64,000 nt of DNA from Pseudomonadales bacterium (lineage in GTDB: Bacteria > Pseudomonadota > Gammaproteobacteria > Pseudomonadales > Pseudohongiellaceae), in assembly GCA_024234325.1 (NCBI GenBank), contig JACKOJ010000008.1, positions 55,250 through 119,249 of the forward strand, read 5' to 3'. This document shows, in pieces, positions 1 through 9,878 of this stretch (the stretch's first letter is position 1; every line of letters begins with the position of its first letter). A program made the position numbers and the translations under genes. The notes below the pieces were generated by a model. That model was not told where the DNA came from. It did not search any database and saw nothing but the letters and a program-made list of their open reading frames with translations.

Positions 1-987
1 GAAGGCCTCGTGGTGCATACCGCCGGTTACCCGATGGTGGGGGCGAGCTATGCTGGTTCCAGCGGCGGCTATCTCTATCATTTTGAAAACCATCAGGTCT
101 CCCTCGGCCTCATCGTGGACCTCGCCTACAGCAATCCGCATATCAGCCCGTTCGACGAGTTCCAGAAGTTCAAGCAGCACCCCGTCATCCGGCAGTATAT
201 CGAGGGTGGCAAGCGGGTCAGCTACGGTGCCCGCGCGCTCAACAAGGGGGGGCTGAACTCCCTGCCCCGGATGCATTTCCCCGGCGGCCTGCTGATCGGC
301 TGTGACGCCGGCACCCTGAACGCGGCCAAGATCAAGGGCAGTCATACGGCAATGAAATCCGGCATGCTGGCGGCGGAAACGCTGTTCGAGTCCCTGCAGT
401 CTGTGGCAGAGGGGGGGGAGGTTCAGAAAGATCTCGACACCTATGCGGCGCGCTTCAAGGCATCCAGCCTTTATGCGGAGCTGTATAAAACGCGCAATTT
501 CAGTGCCGGTTTCCACAAGTTGGGTTTCTGGCTGGGCAGTGCGCTGGTGTTTCTGGAGCACAATATTCTTGGCGGTCGTTTCCCCATGACCTTCCGAGAC
601 AGGACGCCGGATTACGCACAGTTGAAACCTGCTGCCCAGTGTCCCCGAATCGACTACGCGAAGCCTGACGGCAAGATCAGTTTTGACAAGCTCTCCTCGG
701 TGTTCCTGTCCAACACCAATCATGAGGAGAATCAGCCCTGTCATCTGAAGCTGCTTGACCCTTCCATTCCCATCGGGAAGAACCTGCCGCTCTACGACGA
801 GCCGGCGCAGCGCTATTGCCCTGCCGGGGTGTATGAAGTCGTGAGCGAGGCGGATGGCAGTCACCGTTTCCAGATCAATGCGCAGAACTGCGTGCACTGC
901 AAGACCTGCGATATCAAGGACCCGGCACAGAATATCCAGTGGGTGGCGCCCGAGGGTGGGGGCGGCCCGAATTACCCGAACATGTAA
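1..987 (+). CDS. Electron transfer flavoprotein-ubiquinone oxidoreductase, 3' part
   Basis: The reading frame is open from the first base, so the gene begins upstream of the window and only its last 328 residues are visible. ETF-QO passes electrons from reduced ETF, mainly from acyl-CoA dehydrogenases, to the membrane quinone pool. The diagnostic part is the C-terminal 4Fe-4S module: a cysteine in RYCPAGVYE followed by the triple-cysteine motif NCVHCKTCDIKDP. The end PEGGGGPNYPNM is typical of the family. The FAD-binding N-terminus lies outside. The acyl-CoA dehydrogenase at 41.3 kb and the acyl-CoA ligase at 5.3 kb are plausible partners in fatty-acid oxidation. Identification is firm; only the start is missing. 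Confidence 0.95.
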   Translation, partial: EGLVVHTAGYPMVGASYAGSSGGYLYHFENHQVSLGLIVDLAYSNPHISPFDEFQKFKQHPVIRQYIEGGKRVSYGARALNKGGLNSLPRMHFPGGLLIGCDAGTLNAAKIKGSHTAMKSGMLAAETLFESLQSVAEGGEVQKDLDTYAARFKASSLYAELYKTRNFSAGFHKLGFWLGSALVFLEHNILGGRFPMTFRDRTPDYAQLKPAAQCPRIDYAKPDGKISFDKLSSVFLSNTNHEENQPCHLKLLDPSIPIGKNLPLYDEPAQRYCPAGVYEVVSEADGSHRFQINAQNCVHCKTCDIKDPAQNIQWVAPEGGGGPNYPNM

Positions 988-1073
988 ACGCTCCCAGCGC
1001 CGGGCAGGGTGACTTGCCAAGCCGATCTGTCGCAGAGTACCCTCAAGGGGTGCTTGCAGACGGAGCGTTTATC

Positions 1074-2633
1074 ATGCGTGTATTGCTGGTCCTCATCGCC
1101 CTTGTCGCCTTGCAGAGCCAGGCGGCGGAAGAGCAGACGCTTGCCACCGCCCGCTGGTTCACCGTGCAGACCGAAAACTTCGACTTTTTCTCCCGTCTTT
1201 CCCGCGAGCAGACAGAGCAGCGTGCACTGGCATTTGAACAGTGGCGCCAGGCAGCGCTTGAGGTGCTGGGCGTGGCCGACACCCAGTCACGGGACCCCAT
1301 CAGAACAGCGATCTATCTGTTTGAAGACGACGGCGATTTTGCCCTGTTTGCCGACAACAACGATCCCGCCTATCTCTACTCTTCACCTCGCGAGAACTTC
1401 ATCATCGCCCGCAACAGCGATGCAGGTTTTGACCTGGCTCAGCACCACTATGCGCATTTCCTCATCAACAACAATCCGGCGGGAGTGCCGCGTTGGTATG
1501 AAGAGGGTATGGGGCAGTACCTTGGGCGCCTGGAGGCGACCCGGGACGGCATCGAGTTGCGCGCGCTGACAGCAGAGGAAACTGCGGTCGCCGCAGCGTT
1601 CAACCGGGAGCTGGGCATGGATGAACTGCTGTACGACGATGCAGCGCTGGCGTCTCCCCGCCAGATCCAGATTGCCAATCTCAAGGCTGCCTTTCTGGTG
1701 CAGTTTCTGCTGCATGGGCACGAACACGATGGCTTCGCCGATCGTCGCGACGTGCTGCGCCGCTATCTCGAATTTCTGCAGCAGGGGCGCAACGATCGTT
1801 TCGCCTATGACCAATCGTTCAAGGTCTCTGTAAGGCGCCTGAGCAGAGAGTTTGAGGACTACCTGGATGCGCTGCAGAAGAAACCGGACGAGACCCATAT
1901 CGTGTTCCCCGTAACACCCGTTCCGGAACTGCAGGTGCGTGAGATTGTGGGTGACGAAGTGGAGCTGGCGCTGGCCGAGCTGGCGCTGTTCTCCGGCCGC
2001 TTTCCCATGGCCAGGTTTCTGTTTGATGGCCTGAAGGGCTCGGAGCTTGCCGGTGGGCGTGCCTGGTCCGGTTTTGCGGACGCAATCCGCATGAGCGAGG
2101 ATGGCCAATTCATCGCGGTGAACGAGGCGCCGGTTGCGGATGACCTCGAATCTCTTTATGAACAAGCCATTGCCGTGTCTCCCCAGGACTACCAGTTGTA
2201 TCTCGACTTTGGTCAGTTTTACGACGCGAGCCTGAGCGATTGTCAGCGCCCCCTGGATGCTGCTGAACGTCAGCGCATGGAGAACGAAATGGCGCGCCGT
2301 TTCGGGGAAGCTCTGGCGCTGAATCCGGAGCCGGCAGAGGTCAATCTGTCCTATGCGCAACTGTTCCTGCTGGAAGGGAAAGACTGGCACGAAGGTCTTG
2401 TTTACCAGGATAAGGCCTTTGCACTGCTGCCTTCCGATACCTTTGTGCTGGAGCAGCAGATCGAGTATGCCATTGCGGCCAGGGATTTTGACCGTGCCGA
2501 GGCCCTGATAGCCCGTATGGCGCGTCCGATGCATTTTCTGGGGGATGCGCCCTGGATCAGTGAACTGAGAGAGAGGCTGCGGGCGGCCAGGCGGGGCAGG
2601 GCCTTCGACCCTTGCGCCGAGGTCATGCCCTAG
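1074..2633 (+). CDS. Exported TPR-like protein with degenerate peptidase-like motif
   Basis: A 519-residue protein. ATG 1074 was chosen because it opens a clear signal peptide (MRVLLVLIALVALQSQA), whereas the frame upstream runs into the ETF-QO gene. Around residue 125 the sequence QHHYAHF...PRWYEEGMGQY resembles the HExxH...E region of the DUF1570/peptidase-MA-like families, but the catalytic glutamate of HExxH is replaced by histidine, so proteolysis is doubtful. The C-terminal third carries helical repeats that look like tetratricopeptides. It lies just upstream of two other envelope proteins on the same strand. It is probably a periplasmic scaffold, but no substrate can be named. Confidence 0.7.
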   Translation: MRVLLVLIALVALQSQAAEEQTLATARWFTVQTENFDFFSRLSREQTEQRALAFEQWRQAALEVLGVADTQSRDPIRTAIYLFEDDGDFALFADNNDPAYLYSSPRENFIIARNSDAGFDLAQHHYAHFLINNNPAGVPRWYEEGMGQYLGRLEATRDGIELRALTAEETAVAAAFNRELGMDELLYDDAALASPRQIQIANLKAAFLVQFLLHGHEHDGFADRRDVLRRYLEFLQQGRNDRFAYDQSFKVSVRRLSREFEDYLDALQKKPDETHIVFPVTPVPELQVREIVGDEVELALAELALFSGRFPMARFLFDGLKGSELAGGRAWSGFADAIRMSEDGQFIAVNEAPVADDLESLYEQAIAVSPQDYQLYLDFGQFYDASLSDCQRPLDAAERQRMENEMARRFGEALALNPEPAEVNLSYAQLFLLEGKDWHEGLVYQDKAFALLPSDTFVLEQQIEYAIAARDFDRAEALIARMARPMHFLGDAPWISELRERLRAARRGRAFDPCAEVMP

Positions 2634-2665
2634 CGCCCACAAGAGAAACAAGCAGGAGTCCTGTT

Positions 2666-4096
2666 ATGCGATTCCTTATGCGGGCCGGTATCTGTGCACT
2701 GGTGCTTTGCGGCACTGGTGCCCATGCCGGCATTCTGGATCCGGAAAGCGAAGCGAACCCGGCGCTGGCAGCCATTGCCGATACGCTGGAGAGCCAGGGT
2801 CTGGACATTGCCTTCAATCTCAACCTGCGCGAGCTGGCATCGCGCACGCCCGTACGGCCCCGTGTCGGCCAGCTTGCCGATCTTCCCGCCATGAGCCTGC
2901 CTTTGAGTCCCGAACTGCTGCAGTGGGAGCAAGCCTTCGCGCGCGGAGAAATTGGCGTGCTGGCGCTGTTGCCTGCTGCAGAAGGCCTGCCCCTGTCTCA
3001 AGCGGTCTTCTATCCCCACTGGCTGGCGGCAGCACCTGAGAGCCGTATGCTGATCAGCTACGCGTCCGGGGACGCGGATCTGGCCGCCGCGCTTGCGGCA
3101 GCGCTGGGAGACGAGCTGTCGGTCCTGCTTCTTGCGCCGGGAGATGGAGAACTGCCGGAGCAGGCCGGCCGTCTTTATGCCGTCGCCGGGCAGCGCTGGG
3201 TGCTCGATTCCGTGGCGGCCCGAGAGTACCGCAGCGAAATTCCGGAATTTCAGTATCTGGGGGAAAGCCTGCGTCGCGACAGCGATTCGGTGTTGAACCC
3301 CGACAGCCGAGCCAACCGGCGCCTGGCGTCTGCGGAACCCGCCATCTTTCTGAAGGAGAGTCTGGGAGACGAATTCGAGGCTTCCACCATCCCCGAGATC
3401 ATTGTGCCGGGCGGTATCGCCTTCGGCGAGACGGCCACGTTTCCCGTGAGCGATCTTGCGTTGAGGTTCGAGCAGCAACGCCTGTGGCTGATGGACGGCG
3501 ACGGCGTGCGTTACTCTCTGCCGCAGGAGGCCTTGCCGCTCTGGAAAGCCGCCTACGATTTTTCGGCAAGGTCGTCACGGATCGACTCCGACGCGATTGT
3601 GGACATAGACGAGAGAGGGCGGGTGCGCATTTCCTCAGCGCTTGAAGACACTGATCTTGGCTACGATCTGGTGCGTATTGACACGGAGCCCTTCAACTAC
3701 GTCCAGCGCCTGGATGTGCGCAAGAGCGTCATCATTGACAGTCGGGTTCAGTTTGACAGTCAGGGTGAGGCGATGGACTTCACGACGGACTACGAGGTGC
3801 GTTTCCTGCAGGCGGACCGCATGCGTATTGCGCGCACCCAGGCAGCCATTGTGTACCGCTATCGCTCGCTCGATGGCGGTATCACCCATATCGATGACTG
3901 GGGGCCGGAGGCCTTCAAGCTGGAAGGTCGCACCGACTTCGACGGGCTTGGCGACAGCACCCTTCCAGCGGCACGTTATGCCGCCTGGATTGCGCTGTTC
4001 CGGAGTGTGCACGAGCAGACGCTGCCCTTCACCTACGGGCGTTATGAATTCCTCAAACTGGAGAAGGCAGGCCGGGCGACGCCTGCCAGAATGTGA
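2666..4096 (+). CDS. Exported protein of unknown function
   Basis: A 476-residue protein starting at ATG 2666, preceded by an AGGAG ribosome binding site, with a signal peptide (MRFLMRAGICALVLCGTGAHA). I do not recognise a family. The middle contains an Ala/Leu-rich segment, and the C-terminal half (about residues 280-450) is rich in alternating polar and hydrophobic residues, suggesting beta structure. It begins 32 bases after the preceding exported TPR-like protein, and its stop overlaps the earliest possible start of the next lipoprotein gene, so the three are probably cotranscribed. A role in the periplasm together with its neighbours is inferred from position only. Confidence 0.65.
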   Translation: MRFLMRAGICALVLCGTGAHAGILDPESEANPALAAIADTLESQGLDIAFNLNLRELASRTPVRPRVGQLADLPAMSLPLSPELLQWEQAFARGEIGVLALLPAAEGLPLSQAVFYPHWLAAAPESRMLISYASGDADLAAALAAALGDELSVLLLAPGDGELPEQAGRLYAVAGQRWVLDSVAAREYRSEIPEFQYLGESLRRDSDSVLNPDSRANRRLASAEPAIFLKESLGDEFEASTIPEIIVPGGIAFGETATFPVSDLALRFEQQRLWLMDGDGVRYSLPQEALPLWKAAYDFSARSSRIDSDAIVDIDERGRVRISSALEDTDLGYDLVRIDTEPFNYVQRLDVRKSVIIDSRVQFDSQGEAMDFTTDYEVRFLQADRMRIARTQAAIVYRYRSLDGGITHIDDWGPEAFKLEGRTDFDGLGDSTLPAARYAAWIALFRSVHEQTLPFTYGRYEFLKLEKAGRATPARM

Positions 4097-4101
4097 TTGT
4101 G

Positions 4102-5295
4102 ATGAGTGTTGAAAAATCTCTGACAAGAATCGTATTGCTTGGCTTCATGTGCCTGCTGCTGCCGGCGTGCAATTTCGCCCGTCTGGACATGGATTTTTCA
4201 GCCGACCGCCGCTTTGAGAATCGTATTCTTGACCAGAAGCAGGACATGTTTGCGGATGTCGATCCCATGGCCCTGAACCAGGAGATCATCGATTACATCG
4301 AGGAGCATGTGCGCAACCGGACCTCGTCGATGAAGATCGTCGATCAGCTTCAGACTCTGCTGTTCGACCCGGAGTTTCTCAATATCGAGTACGATGACCA
4401 GATTACCCGGACCGCCATCGGGACGTTCGAGGATCGCCGCGGCAATTGCCTGTCTGTGGTCAATCTTTACATTGCCATGGCCCGGCACTTCGGGGTGGAT
4501 GCCCGCTTTCAGACCGTAAAGGTACGCCCGAGCTGGGATCGTCGAGGCGAGATGCTGGTGCTCAGTCAGCATATCAATGCCATCGGGCGCTTCAGTCAGA
4601 GCACCATGTACGTGGTGGACTTTACGCCGGAGATCACCTTGCAGCAGCTCACCGCCAGCACGGTTGATGATCGCGAGGCGCGCGCCCTGTACTTCAATAA
4701 CCTGGGTGTGGAGGCGTTGATTCTCAACGACTACGACACCTCTGTGGCCTATTTCAAGAACGCGCTTTTTCTGGACCCCAAGCTCTCCATCGCCTGGAAC
4801 AATATTGCAACCGCCTACAGCCGAATGGACGACAAGGAGATCGCCGAGTACGCCTATCGCAAGGCCTACACGCTGGATCAAAGCAATGCCACTGCCATCA
4901 ACAATCTGGTCAAGTATTACAACAGCATCGGCGATACCGAAACCGCCGAGCGCTACAGCCGGGCCATCGAGCGCTTCAACAACAGAAACCCGTATTTTCA
5001 TTACACACAGGGCAATCTTGCCTACGCCGACGGAAACTACGAGCTGGCAAGAGACCACTACCGGGAAGCGATTCGACGTAAGGATGCCGAGCCGGATTTC
5101 TACCTGGCGCTGAGTAAAACCTACGAACAACTGGGCAATGCGGAAGAAGCGACCAGAATGTATGACATGGCACGTCTTATCGTGATCGCCATGGGCGATA
5201 TGTATCTTCCAAGCAAGAACAAGGTGCGTATTGTGGATGACAAGAGCATCCTGCGCTCCACCAGTACAGGAATCAGCGTGCGCACCAGCCGTTGA
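4102..5295 (+). CDS. Lipoprotein with transglutaminase-like and TPR domains
   Basis: A 397-residue protein. ATG 4102 is preferred over the in-frame GTG 4093. It has a lipoprotein signal ending in LLPAC, so the mature N-terminus should be a lipidated cysteine. Residues of about 90-180 resemble a transglutaminase-like/SirB1-type fold, with RRGNCLSVVNLY providing the possible catalytic cysteine and a later histidine and aspartate. From about residue 195 several tetratricopeptide repeats follow (for example YFNNLGVEALILNDYDTSV). The upstream gene ends six bases before this ATG, indicating coupling. The domain combination points to an envelope-assembly or protein-interaction role; the substrate is unknown. 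Confidence 0.72.
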   Translation: MSVEKSLTRIVLLGFMCLLLPACNFARLDMDFSADRRFENRILDQKQDMFADVDPMALNQEIIDYIEEHVRNRTSSMKIVDQLQTLLFDPEFLNIEYDDQITRTAIGTFEDRRGNCLSVVNLYIAMARHFGVDARFQTVKVRPSWDRRGEMLVLSQHINAIGRFSQSTMYVVDFTPEITLQQLTASTVDDREARALYFNNLGVEALILNDYDTSVAYFKNALFLDPKLSIAWNNIATAYSRMDDKEIAEYAYRKAYTLDQSNATAINNLVKYYNSIGDTETAERYSRAIERFNNRNPYFHYTQGNLAYADGNYELARDHYREAIRRKDAEPDFYLALSKTYEQLGNAEEATRMYDMARLIVIAMGDMYLPSKNKVRIVDDKSILRSTSTGISVRTSR

Positions 5296-7185
5296 TCAGC
5301 CGGTGCCCAGTACGACTTCGACAGGCAGGGGAGCCAGCAGGTCCTGCGCGAGCGCCTGCTGGGAGGCAGTTTTCAGGGTGACATGCATCAGCAGGCCCTT
5401 CTGTTTGTCCTGCTGTCCTGTCACCGTCGCTTCAATGCCCTTGTCCTGCAGCAGTTCTCTCAGCACCATTTCCGTAATGCGCAGTCGCAACGCGGGCCGG
5501 TAAATCTTGCCAACTGCCGTCAGGGGCATCGCGTCGATGAACTCGATCCGCTTGGGAGTCGCCGCCCGTTCCGTGATGTGGGTTTCCGCAAACCTGTGCA
5601 GTTCGTCCACGCTGCAGCTCTGGCCCGGGCGCAGCACGACAAAGGCCATGGGCAGCTCGCCGGCATAGGCGTCCGGCATACCGATCGCGATGCAGGAAGC
5701 CACTGCCGGATGGGCGCTCAGGCACTCCTCGATGATGGCCGGATCAATGTTGTGCCCGCCGCGAATGATCAGATCCTTGGCGCGACCCGACAGGTACAGG
5801 AAGCCCTGCTCGTCGAGGTAGCCCAGGTCTCCCGTGTTGAACCAGTCACCCTCTACCCACGCGGTTGCGTTGTCGCTGGCGGCCTTGTAGCCGCAGAACA
5901 CCTGCGGACCCCGCACCAGAATCACGCCGCTCTCATTCAGTCCGCATTCCTTGCTGACCTCACCGTCGTGGAGGTGCACGACGCGCACCCGGGAGTAGGG
6001 GAGGCGAATGCCAACGCTGCCCGGGGGCTGGTAGCTGGGAGCGCGGGCGATCAGGGCGGTGGTCTCGGTCATGCCGTAGCCGTTGGAGACCGCGACGTCG
6101 AAAGTGGTCTCGAAGCGCTGCTCGAAGCTCGGTGACAGCGGGGCCGCGCCGGAGTTGATGGCTTTCAGCGAGCTGATGTCGGCATCGCCCACCGGAATCT
6201 GTGACAGCGCCATCAGCACGGTCGGCACCGTTGAGAAACCCCGTATGCGAAAACGCTCGATGTGGTACCAGAAGTTCTTCATGCCCTCCTGGGAACGGAA
6301 CCCGGCCGGCGTCAGCAGCACAATGCGGTAGCCAATGGCGAAGGCGGCAATGCCCTGAATGATGACCCCGTAAATATGAAACAGGGGCAGGCCACACAGA
6401 ATGGTATGCCGGGGCAGATGCGCGGTATACACACGCATCAGTTGCCCAAGAAAGGCCATGTTGCCGTGGGTCAGTTGGGCGATCTTGGGATGTCCGGTCG
6501 TGCCTCCCGTGTGGAAACAGGCCGCGATCTGATCGCCCCTGAACTGGCGTCCACTGAGAAGCGCCTGCGCGGGCTGCCCGGCAATCGCCTCGTCGTAGTT
6601 CAGCACGCGGATATCGGGCCGGGTCGGCAGCACTGCCTCTCCACTCGTGAAATGGGGCTGGGTTACCACCAGAACGGTGTGCACCCGCGCCAGTCGTGGC
6701 AGGGCGCTCTGCAGTTTCTGCCACAGGTCGGAGTGGGCGGACGGCCCGAGGCATACCACCAGCTCGGACTCCGCGGCCTCGATGATGTCGGCGATATGCT
6801 CCGCCTCCAGCAGGGGGTTGATCGGATTGACGATCCCGGCAGCCTGCGTCCCCCAGATCACCGGATGACTCTGCGGCAGTGTGGGCAGCAGTACCGAGAC
6901 CGTGGTCGCCGGGTTGACGCCGAGGGTGTGCAGCAGGTTGGCGGTCTGCGTGATCCGGTCTGCCAGCTCCTGAAAGCTGATGCTCTGGGGGGCTTCATTG
7001 CGTTGCCCGGTCAGCAGAAACTCAATCGCGGTGTCGTCGCCGAACAGCGCAGCGCTCTGCTGGAACAGGTCGTAGGAATTGGTGTGCGGGAACTGTTGCG
7101 CCAGGGGCGTCTGTTCGAAGGCTTCGACATCGGCCAGGCTTTCGAGTACGGGTGCCTCCACGGGTGCGTTGCGTAGATCGGTCAC
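5296..7185 (-). CDS. AMP-dependent acyl-CoA synthetase/ligase
   Basis: A 629-residue adenylate-forming enzyme that activates a carboxylic acid, probably a fatty or aromatic acid, to its CoA thioester. Motifs in order are the phosphate loop FHTGGTTGHPK, the adenine-binding NGYGMTETTA, the GDLGYLDEQGFLYLSGR hinge region, and a C-terminal PLTAVGKIYRP that holds the catalytic lysine. GTG 7185 was chosen as the start because a GGGGGA ribosome binding site lies about ten bases upstream; a longer frame to 7254 exists but has no comparable site. It is convergent with the TPR lipoprotein gene, with the two stops adjacent. Substrate specificity cannot be read from sequence. Confidence 0.9.
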   Translation of the reverse strand: MTDLRNAPVEAPVLESLADVEAFEQTPLAQQFPHTNSYDLFQQSAALFGDDTAIEFLLTGQRNEAPQSISFQELADRITQTANLLHTLGVNPATTVSVLLPTLPQSHPVIWGTQAAGIVNPINPLLEAEHIADIIEAAESELVVCLGPSAHSDLWQKLQSALPRLARVHTVLVVTQPHFTSGEAVLPTRPDIRVLNYDEAIAGQPAQALLSGRQFRGDQIAACFHTGGTTGHPKIAQLTHGNMAFLGQLMRVYTAHLPRHTILCGLPLFHIYGVIIQGIAAFAIGYRIVLLTPAGFRSQEGMKNFWYHIERFRIRGFSTVPTVLMALSQIPVGDADISSLKAINSGAAPLSPSFEQRFETTFDVAVSNGYGMTETTALIARAPSYQPPGSVGIRLPYSRVRVVHLHDGEVSKECGLNESGVILVRGPQVFCGYKAASDNATAWVEGDWFNTGDLGYLDEQGFLYLSGRAKDLIIRGGHNIDPAIIEECLSAHPAVASCIAIGMPDAYAGELPMAFVVLRPGQSCSVDELHRFAETHITERAATPKRIEFIDAMPLTAVGKIYRPALRLRITEMVLRELLQDKGIEATVTGQQDKQKGLLMHVTLKTASQQALAQDLLAPLPVEVVLGTG

Positions 7186-7432
7186 GGTGCTGCGTTCCCC
7201 CTTTTTCGGATGGTCGGTGCGGTGTCGTCGGCTGCACTCCCTGCGTCCGCGCACTGCTGCTTATATCACCTCATCCGGGCTTCCGCCAGTCCCCGCCAAG
7301 GCTGGCTATCTGTGCTGCGATGGCGCAGAATGAGCCGCATGCCGATGAACCAGGCAAGCCGGTCCTCCGGTCTAAGATCAGGTCAAACCTGACGCTATTG
7401 ATGTTTACCAAGCTACCGAATGGAGTTTTATT

Positions 7433-7864
7433 ATGGCAAAGAGTTTATTCAAGGTGCTGGGAGTCAGCGCCCTGTTGCTGGGTTCCACTGTGCTGCATGC
7501 CCAGCAGCCTGAGAAATCACCGTCGCCCAGCGGCGCACAGGCCTATATCGTGACACCGGTGAACGGTGCGACGGTTCCCACCACGTTCACGGTGGTTTTC
7601 GGTCTTAAGGGCATGGGCGTCGCCCCGGCAGGTGTTCAGGCCAATAACACGGGCCACCACCACCTCCTGGTGGATGGCATGCAGGTGCCTGACATGAACA
7701 ACCCCCTGGGCACTGCAGTGACGCATTTCGGTGGTGGCCAGACGGAAACCACCCTGACCCTGACACCGGGGCAGCACACGCTGCAACTGATCCTCGGTGA
7801 TTACCTGCACATTCCCCACAACCCGCCCGTGGTATCCGACAAGATCACGATCACTGTTCAGTAA
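7433..7864 (+). CDS. Exported DUF4399 protein
   Basis: A 143-residue protein with a signal peptide (MAKSLFKVLGVSALLLGSTVLHA) and a single DUF4399 domain. The family hallmark is the histidine-rich segment NNTGHHHLLVDG followed by FGGGQTETTLTL and a conserved H in GQHTLQL. The clustered histidines suggest metal or cofactor binding in the periplasm, but the family function is not established. The next gene starts three bases after its stop, so the two may be cotranscribed although the products look unrelated. Confidence 0.85.
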   Translation: MAKSLFKVLGVSALLLGSTVLHAQQPEKSPSPSGAQAYIVTPVNGATVPTTFTVVFGLKGMGVAPAGVQANNTGHHHLLVDGMQVPDMNNPLGTAVTHFGGGQTETTLTLTPGQHTLQLILGDYLHIPHNPPVVSDKITITVQ

Positions 7865-7867
7865 GTT

Positions 7868-8884
7868 GTGACCGGTCTTACCCTCAGTGTGCTCGACCAG
7901 TCGCCGATCCGCAGTGGTGGATCGGCGGCTCAGGCCCTGTCCGAGACAGTGGCCCTGGCCGGGTACACCGAGGCCCTGGGCTATCATCGCTACTGGGTCG
8001 CCGAGCACCATGGCTCGGACAGCTTCGCAGGCTGTGCTCCGGAAGTCCTTCTGGCCAGAATCGGGGCAAGTACCCGTCATATCCGCATTGGCTCCGGTGG
8101 CGTCATGCTCACCCATTACAGCCCCTTCAAGGTCGCTGAGAACTTTCTCCTGCTGCAGACCCTGTATCCGGACCGGGTGGATCTTGGTGTGGGGCGGGCG
8201 CCTGGCAGCGACGGCCTGACGGCTCAGGCCCTGGCCTACGGTTCGCCAATCGGCGTCGAATACTTTCGCAGCAAACTGGCAGACCTGATGGCCTTCGCTC
8301 GTGGCAGGGCGCCGCTGACGCAGGCGTTTGGCAGAGTCAGGGCGACGCCTCGTGCAGCAGTGCCGCCCGAATTCTGGCTGCTGGGTTCCAGTGAACAGAG
8401 CGCCATCTGGGCGGGCGAACTGGGCATGCGCTACTCTGTGGCGCATTTTCTCAATCCCCGCCACAGCCACGACCTGGCGCAGTTGTACCGCGAACACTTC
8501 GTCCCCTCCGAGCTGCTGGCAGAGCCACAGATCAATGTAGGGGTGTTTGTTCTGTGTGCACCGACGACGGGCGAGGCCGAGGATCTGGCCCTGACCCGTG
8601 ACATCTGGCGTCTGGGGCTGGAGCGGGGCGAACCGGGGCCGATTCCGTCGGTGGACGAGGCAAAGGCCTACCCGCTGACGGAACCCGAGCGGGAGCTGAT
8701 TCAGCAGCGGCGTCGTCATGCCATCTGCGGTACGCCGACCCAGGTCGGGGAAACCCTGCGGGCGCTGGCAGCCCGGCACGGTACGCAGGAACTGGTCGTC
8801 ATTTCCAATTGCCACGATTTCGCCGTGCGGCGACGCTCCTATGCCTTGCTGGCGCAGGAGTTCGGTCTGCAGTCCAGAGAGTGA
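7868..8884 (+). CDS. Luciferase-like (LLM class) flavin-dependent oxidoreductase
   Basis: A 338-residue cytoplasmic TIM-barrel monooxygenase-like protein. The N-terminal LSVLDQSPIRSGG, GYHRYWVAEHH, and GGVMLTHYSPFKVAE are hallmarks of the YhbW-type subgroup of the bacterial luciferase family, which uses FMNH2 with an unknown substrate. The GTG start three bases after the DUF4399 stop is chosen because homologues begin at this point; no strong ribosome binding site is seen, so translation may be coupled. Its end is only four bases from the convergent ispB stop. Confidence 0.88.
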   Translation: MTGLTLSVLDQSPIRSGGSAAQALSETVALAGYTEALGYHRYWVAEHHGSDSFAGCAPEVLLARIGASTRHIRIGSGGVMLTHYSPFKVAENFLLLQTLYPDRVDLGVGRAPGSDGLTAQALAYGSPIGVEYFRSKLADLMAFARGRAPLTQAFGRVRATPRAAVPPEFWLLGSSEQSAIWAGELGMRYSVAHFLNPRHSHDLAQLYREHFVPSELLAEPQINVGVFVLCAPTTGEAEDLALTRDIWRLGLERGEPGPIPSVDEAKAYPLTEPERELIQQRRRHAICGTPTQVGETLRALAARHGTQELVVISNCHDFAVRRRSYALLAQEFGLQSRE

Positions 8885-8888
8885 AGGT

Positions 8889-9878
8889 TCAGGTGCTGCG
8901 CTGCACCGAGAAGCGTGCCATGTCTTCCAGCGCGCGTCGGTAGGGGGAATCGTTGAGGGTGGCGAGCAGGGCCAGGGCCTTGTCGGCCTCGGCATTGGCC
9001 AGTTGTCGCGTGTACTCCAGACTGCCGCTGCCCTGAATAATCGCAATGACGTCCTTCAGCAATTGCGGGTCCAGCGTGTTCTTGCCATCCTTCGCCGCGC
9101 CTTCGATGCAGCGCTTGATGAGAGCGGCGTCCTCGGCGGAACCGTTGCGCATGGCGTGAATCAGCGGCAGGGTAGGCTTGCCTTCGGCGAGGTCGTCGCC
9201 GATGTTCTTGCCCATCGCCGATGCGTCGCCTTCGTAATCAAGCACGTCGTCGATCAACTGGAAAGCCAGGCCGATATGCATGCCGATATCGCCCAGTGCC
9301 TTCTGCTGTTCGGCGGGCGCCTTGGCCAGAATCGCGCCACAGGCTGCAGCGGCCTGGAACAGAATGGCGGTCTTGTGGCGGATCACCGCCATATAGCTTT
9401 CCTGGGTGGCGGCGCTGTTGTTCTTGTTGATCAGTTGCAGCACCTCGCCCTCGGCGATGCGGTTGGTGGTGTCGGCGATGATGCGCATGATGTCCATGCT
9501 GCCGATGGACACCAGCACCTGGAAGGCGCGGGAATAGATGAAATCGCCCACCAGTACGCTGGAAGGGTTGCTCCACTGCTCATTGGCGGTGGGGCGCCCG
9601 CGGCGCATGGAAGACATGTCCACCACGTCGTCGTGCAGCAGGGTGGCGGTGTGGATGAATTCGATCACGGCGGCCAGGTCGATGTGCTGACTGCCTTCGT
9701 AGCCGCAACTGCGGGCACTGAGCAGCACCAGTACCGGGCGCATGCGCTTGCCACCTGCATCAATGATGTAGTGGCCAATGCTCTCGACCAGCGCTACATC
9801 GGAGTACAGTTGATCAACAATGAACTGATTGACGGCGTCGAAGTCAGTCGCAACGACTGCGCGGATATCTTTGTACAT
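8889..9878 (-). CDS. ispB: Octaprenyl (polyprenyl) diphosphate synthase
   Basis: A 329-residue trans-prenyltransferase that builds the isoprenoid side chain of ubiquinone from farnesyl diphosphate and isopentenyl diphosphate. Both aspartate-rich motifs are present: LLHDDVVD around residue 84 and LIDDVLDYEGD around residue 210, with GGKRMRP for pyrophosphate binding near residue 43. It is divergent from rplU, the order found in E. coli and many gammaproteobacteria, which supports the IspB assignment over GGPP synthase. The exact chain length of the product is not predictable. Confidence 0.95.
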   Translation of the reverse strand: MYKDIRAVVATDFDAVNQFIVDQLYSDVALVESIGHYIIDAGGKRMRPVLVLLSARSCGYEGSQHIDLAAVIEFIHTATLLHDDVVDMSSMRRGRPTANEQWSNPSSVLVGDFIYSRAFQVLVSIGSMDIMRIIADTTNRIAEGEVLQLINKNNSAATQESYMAVIRHKTAILFQAAAACGAILAKAPAEQQKALGDIGMHIGLAFQLIDDVLDYEGDASAMGKNIGDDLAEGKPTLPLIHAMRNGSAEDAALIKRCIEGAAKDGKNTLDPQLLKDVIAIIQGSGSLEYTRQLANAEADKALALLATLNDSPYRRALEDMARFSVQRST

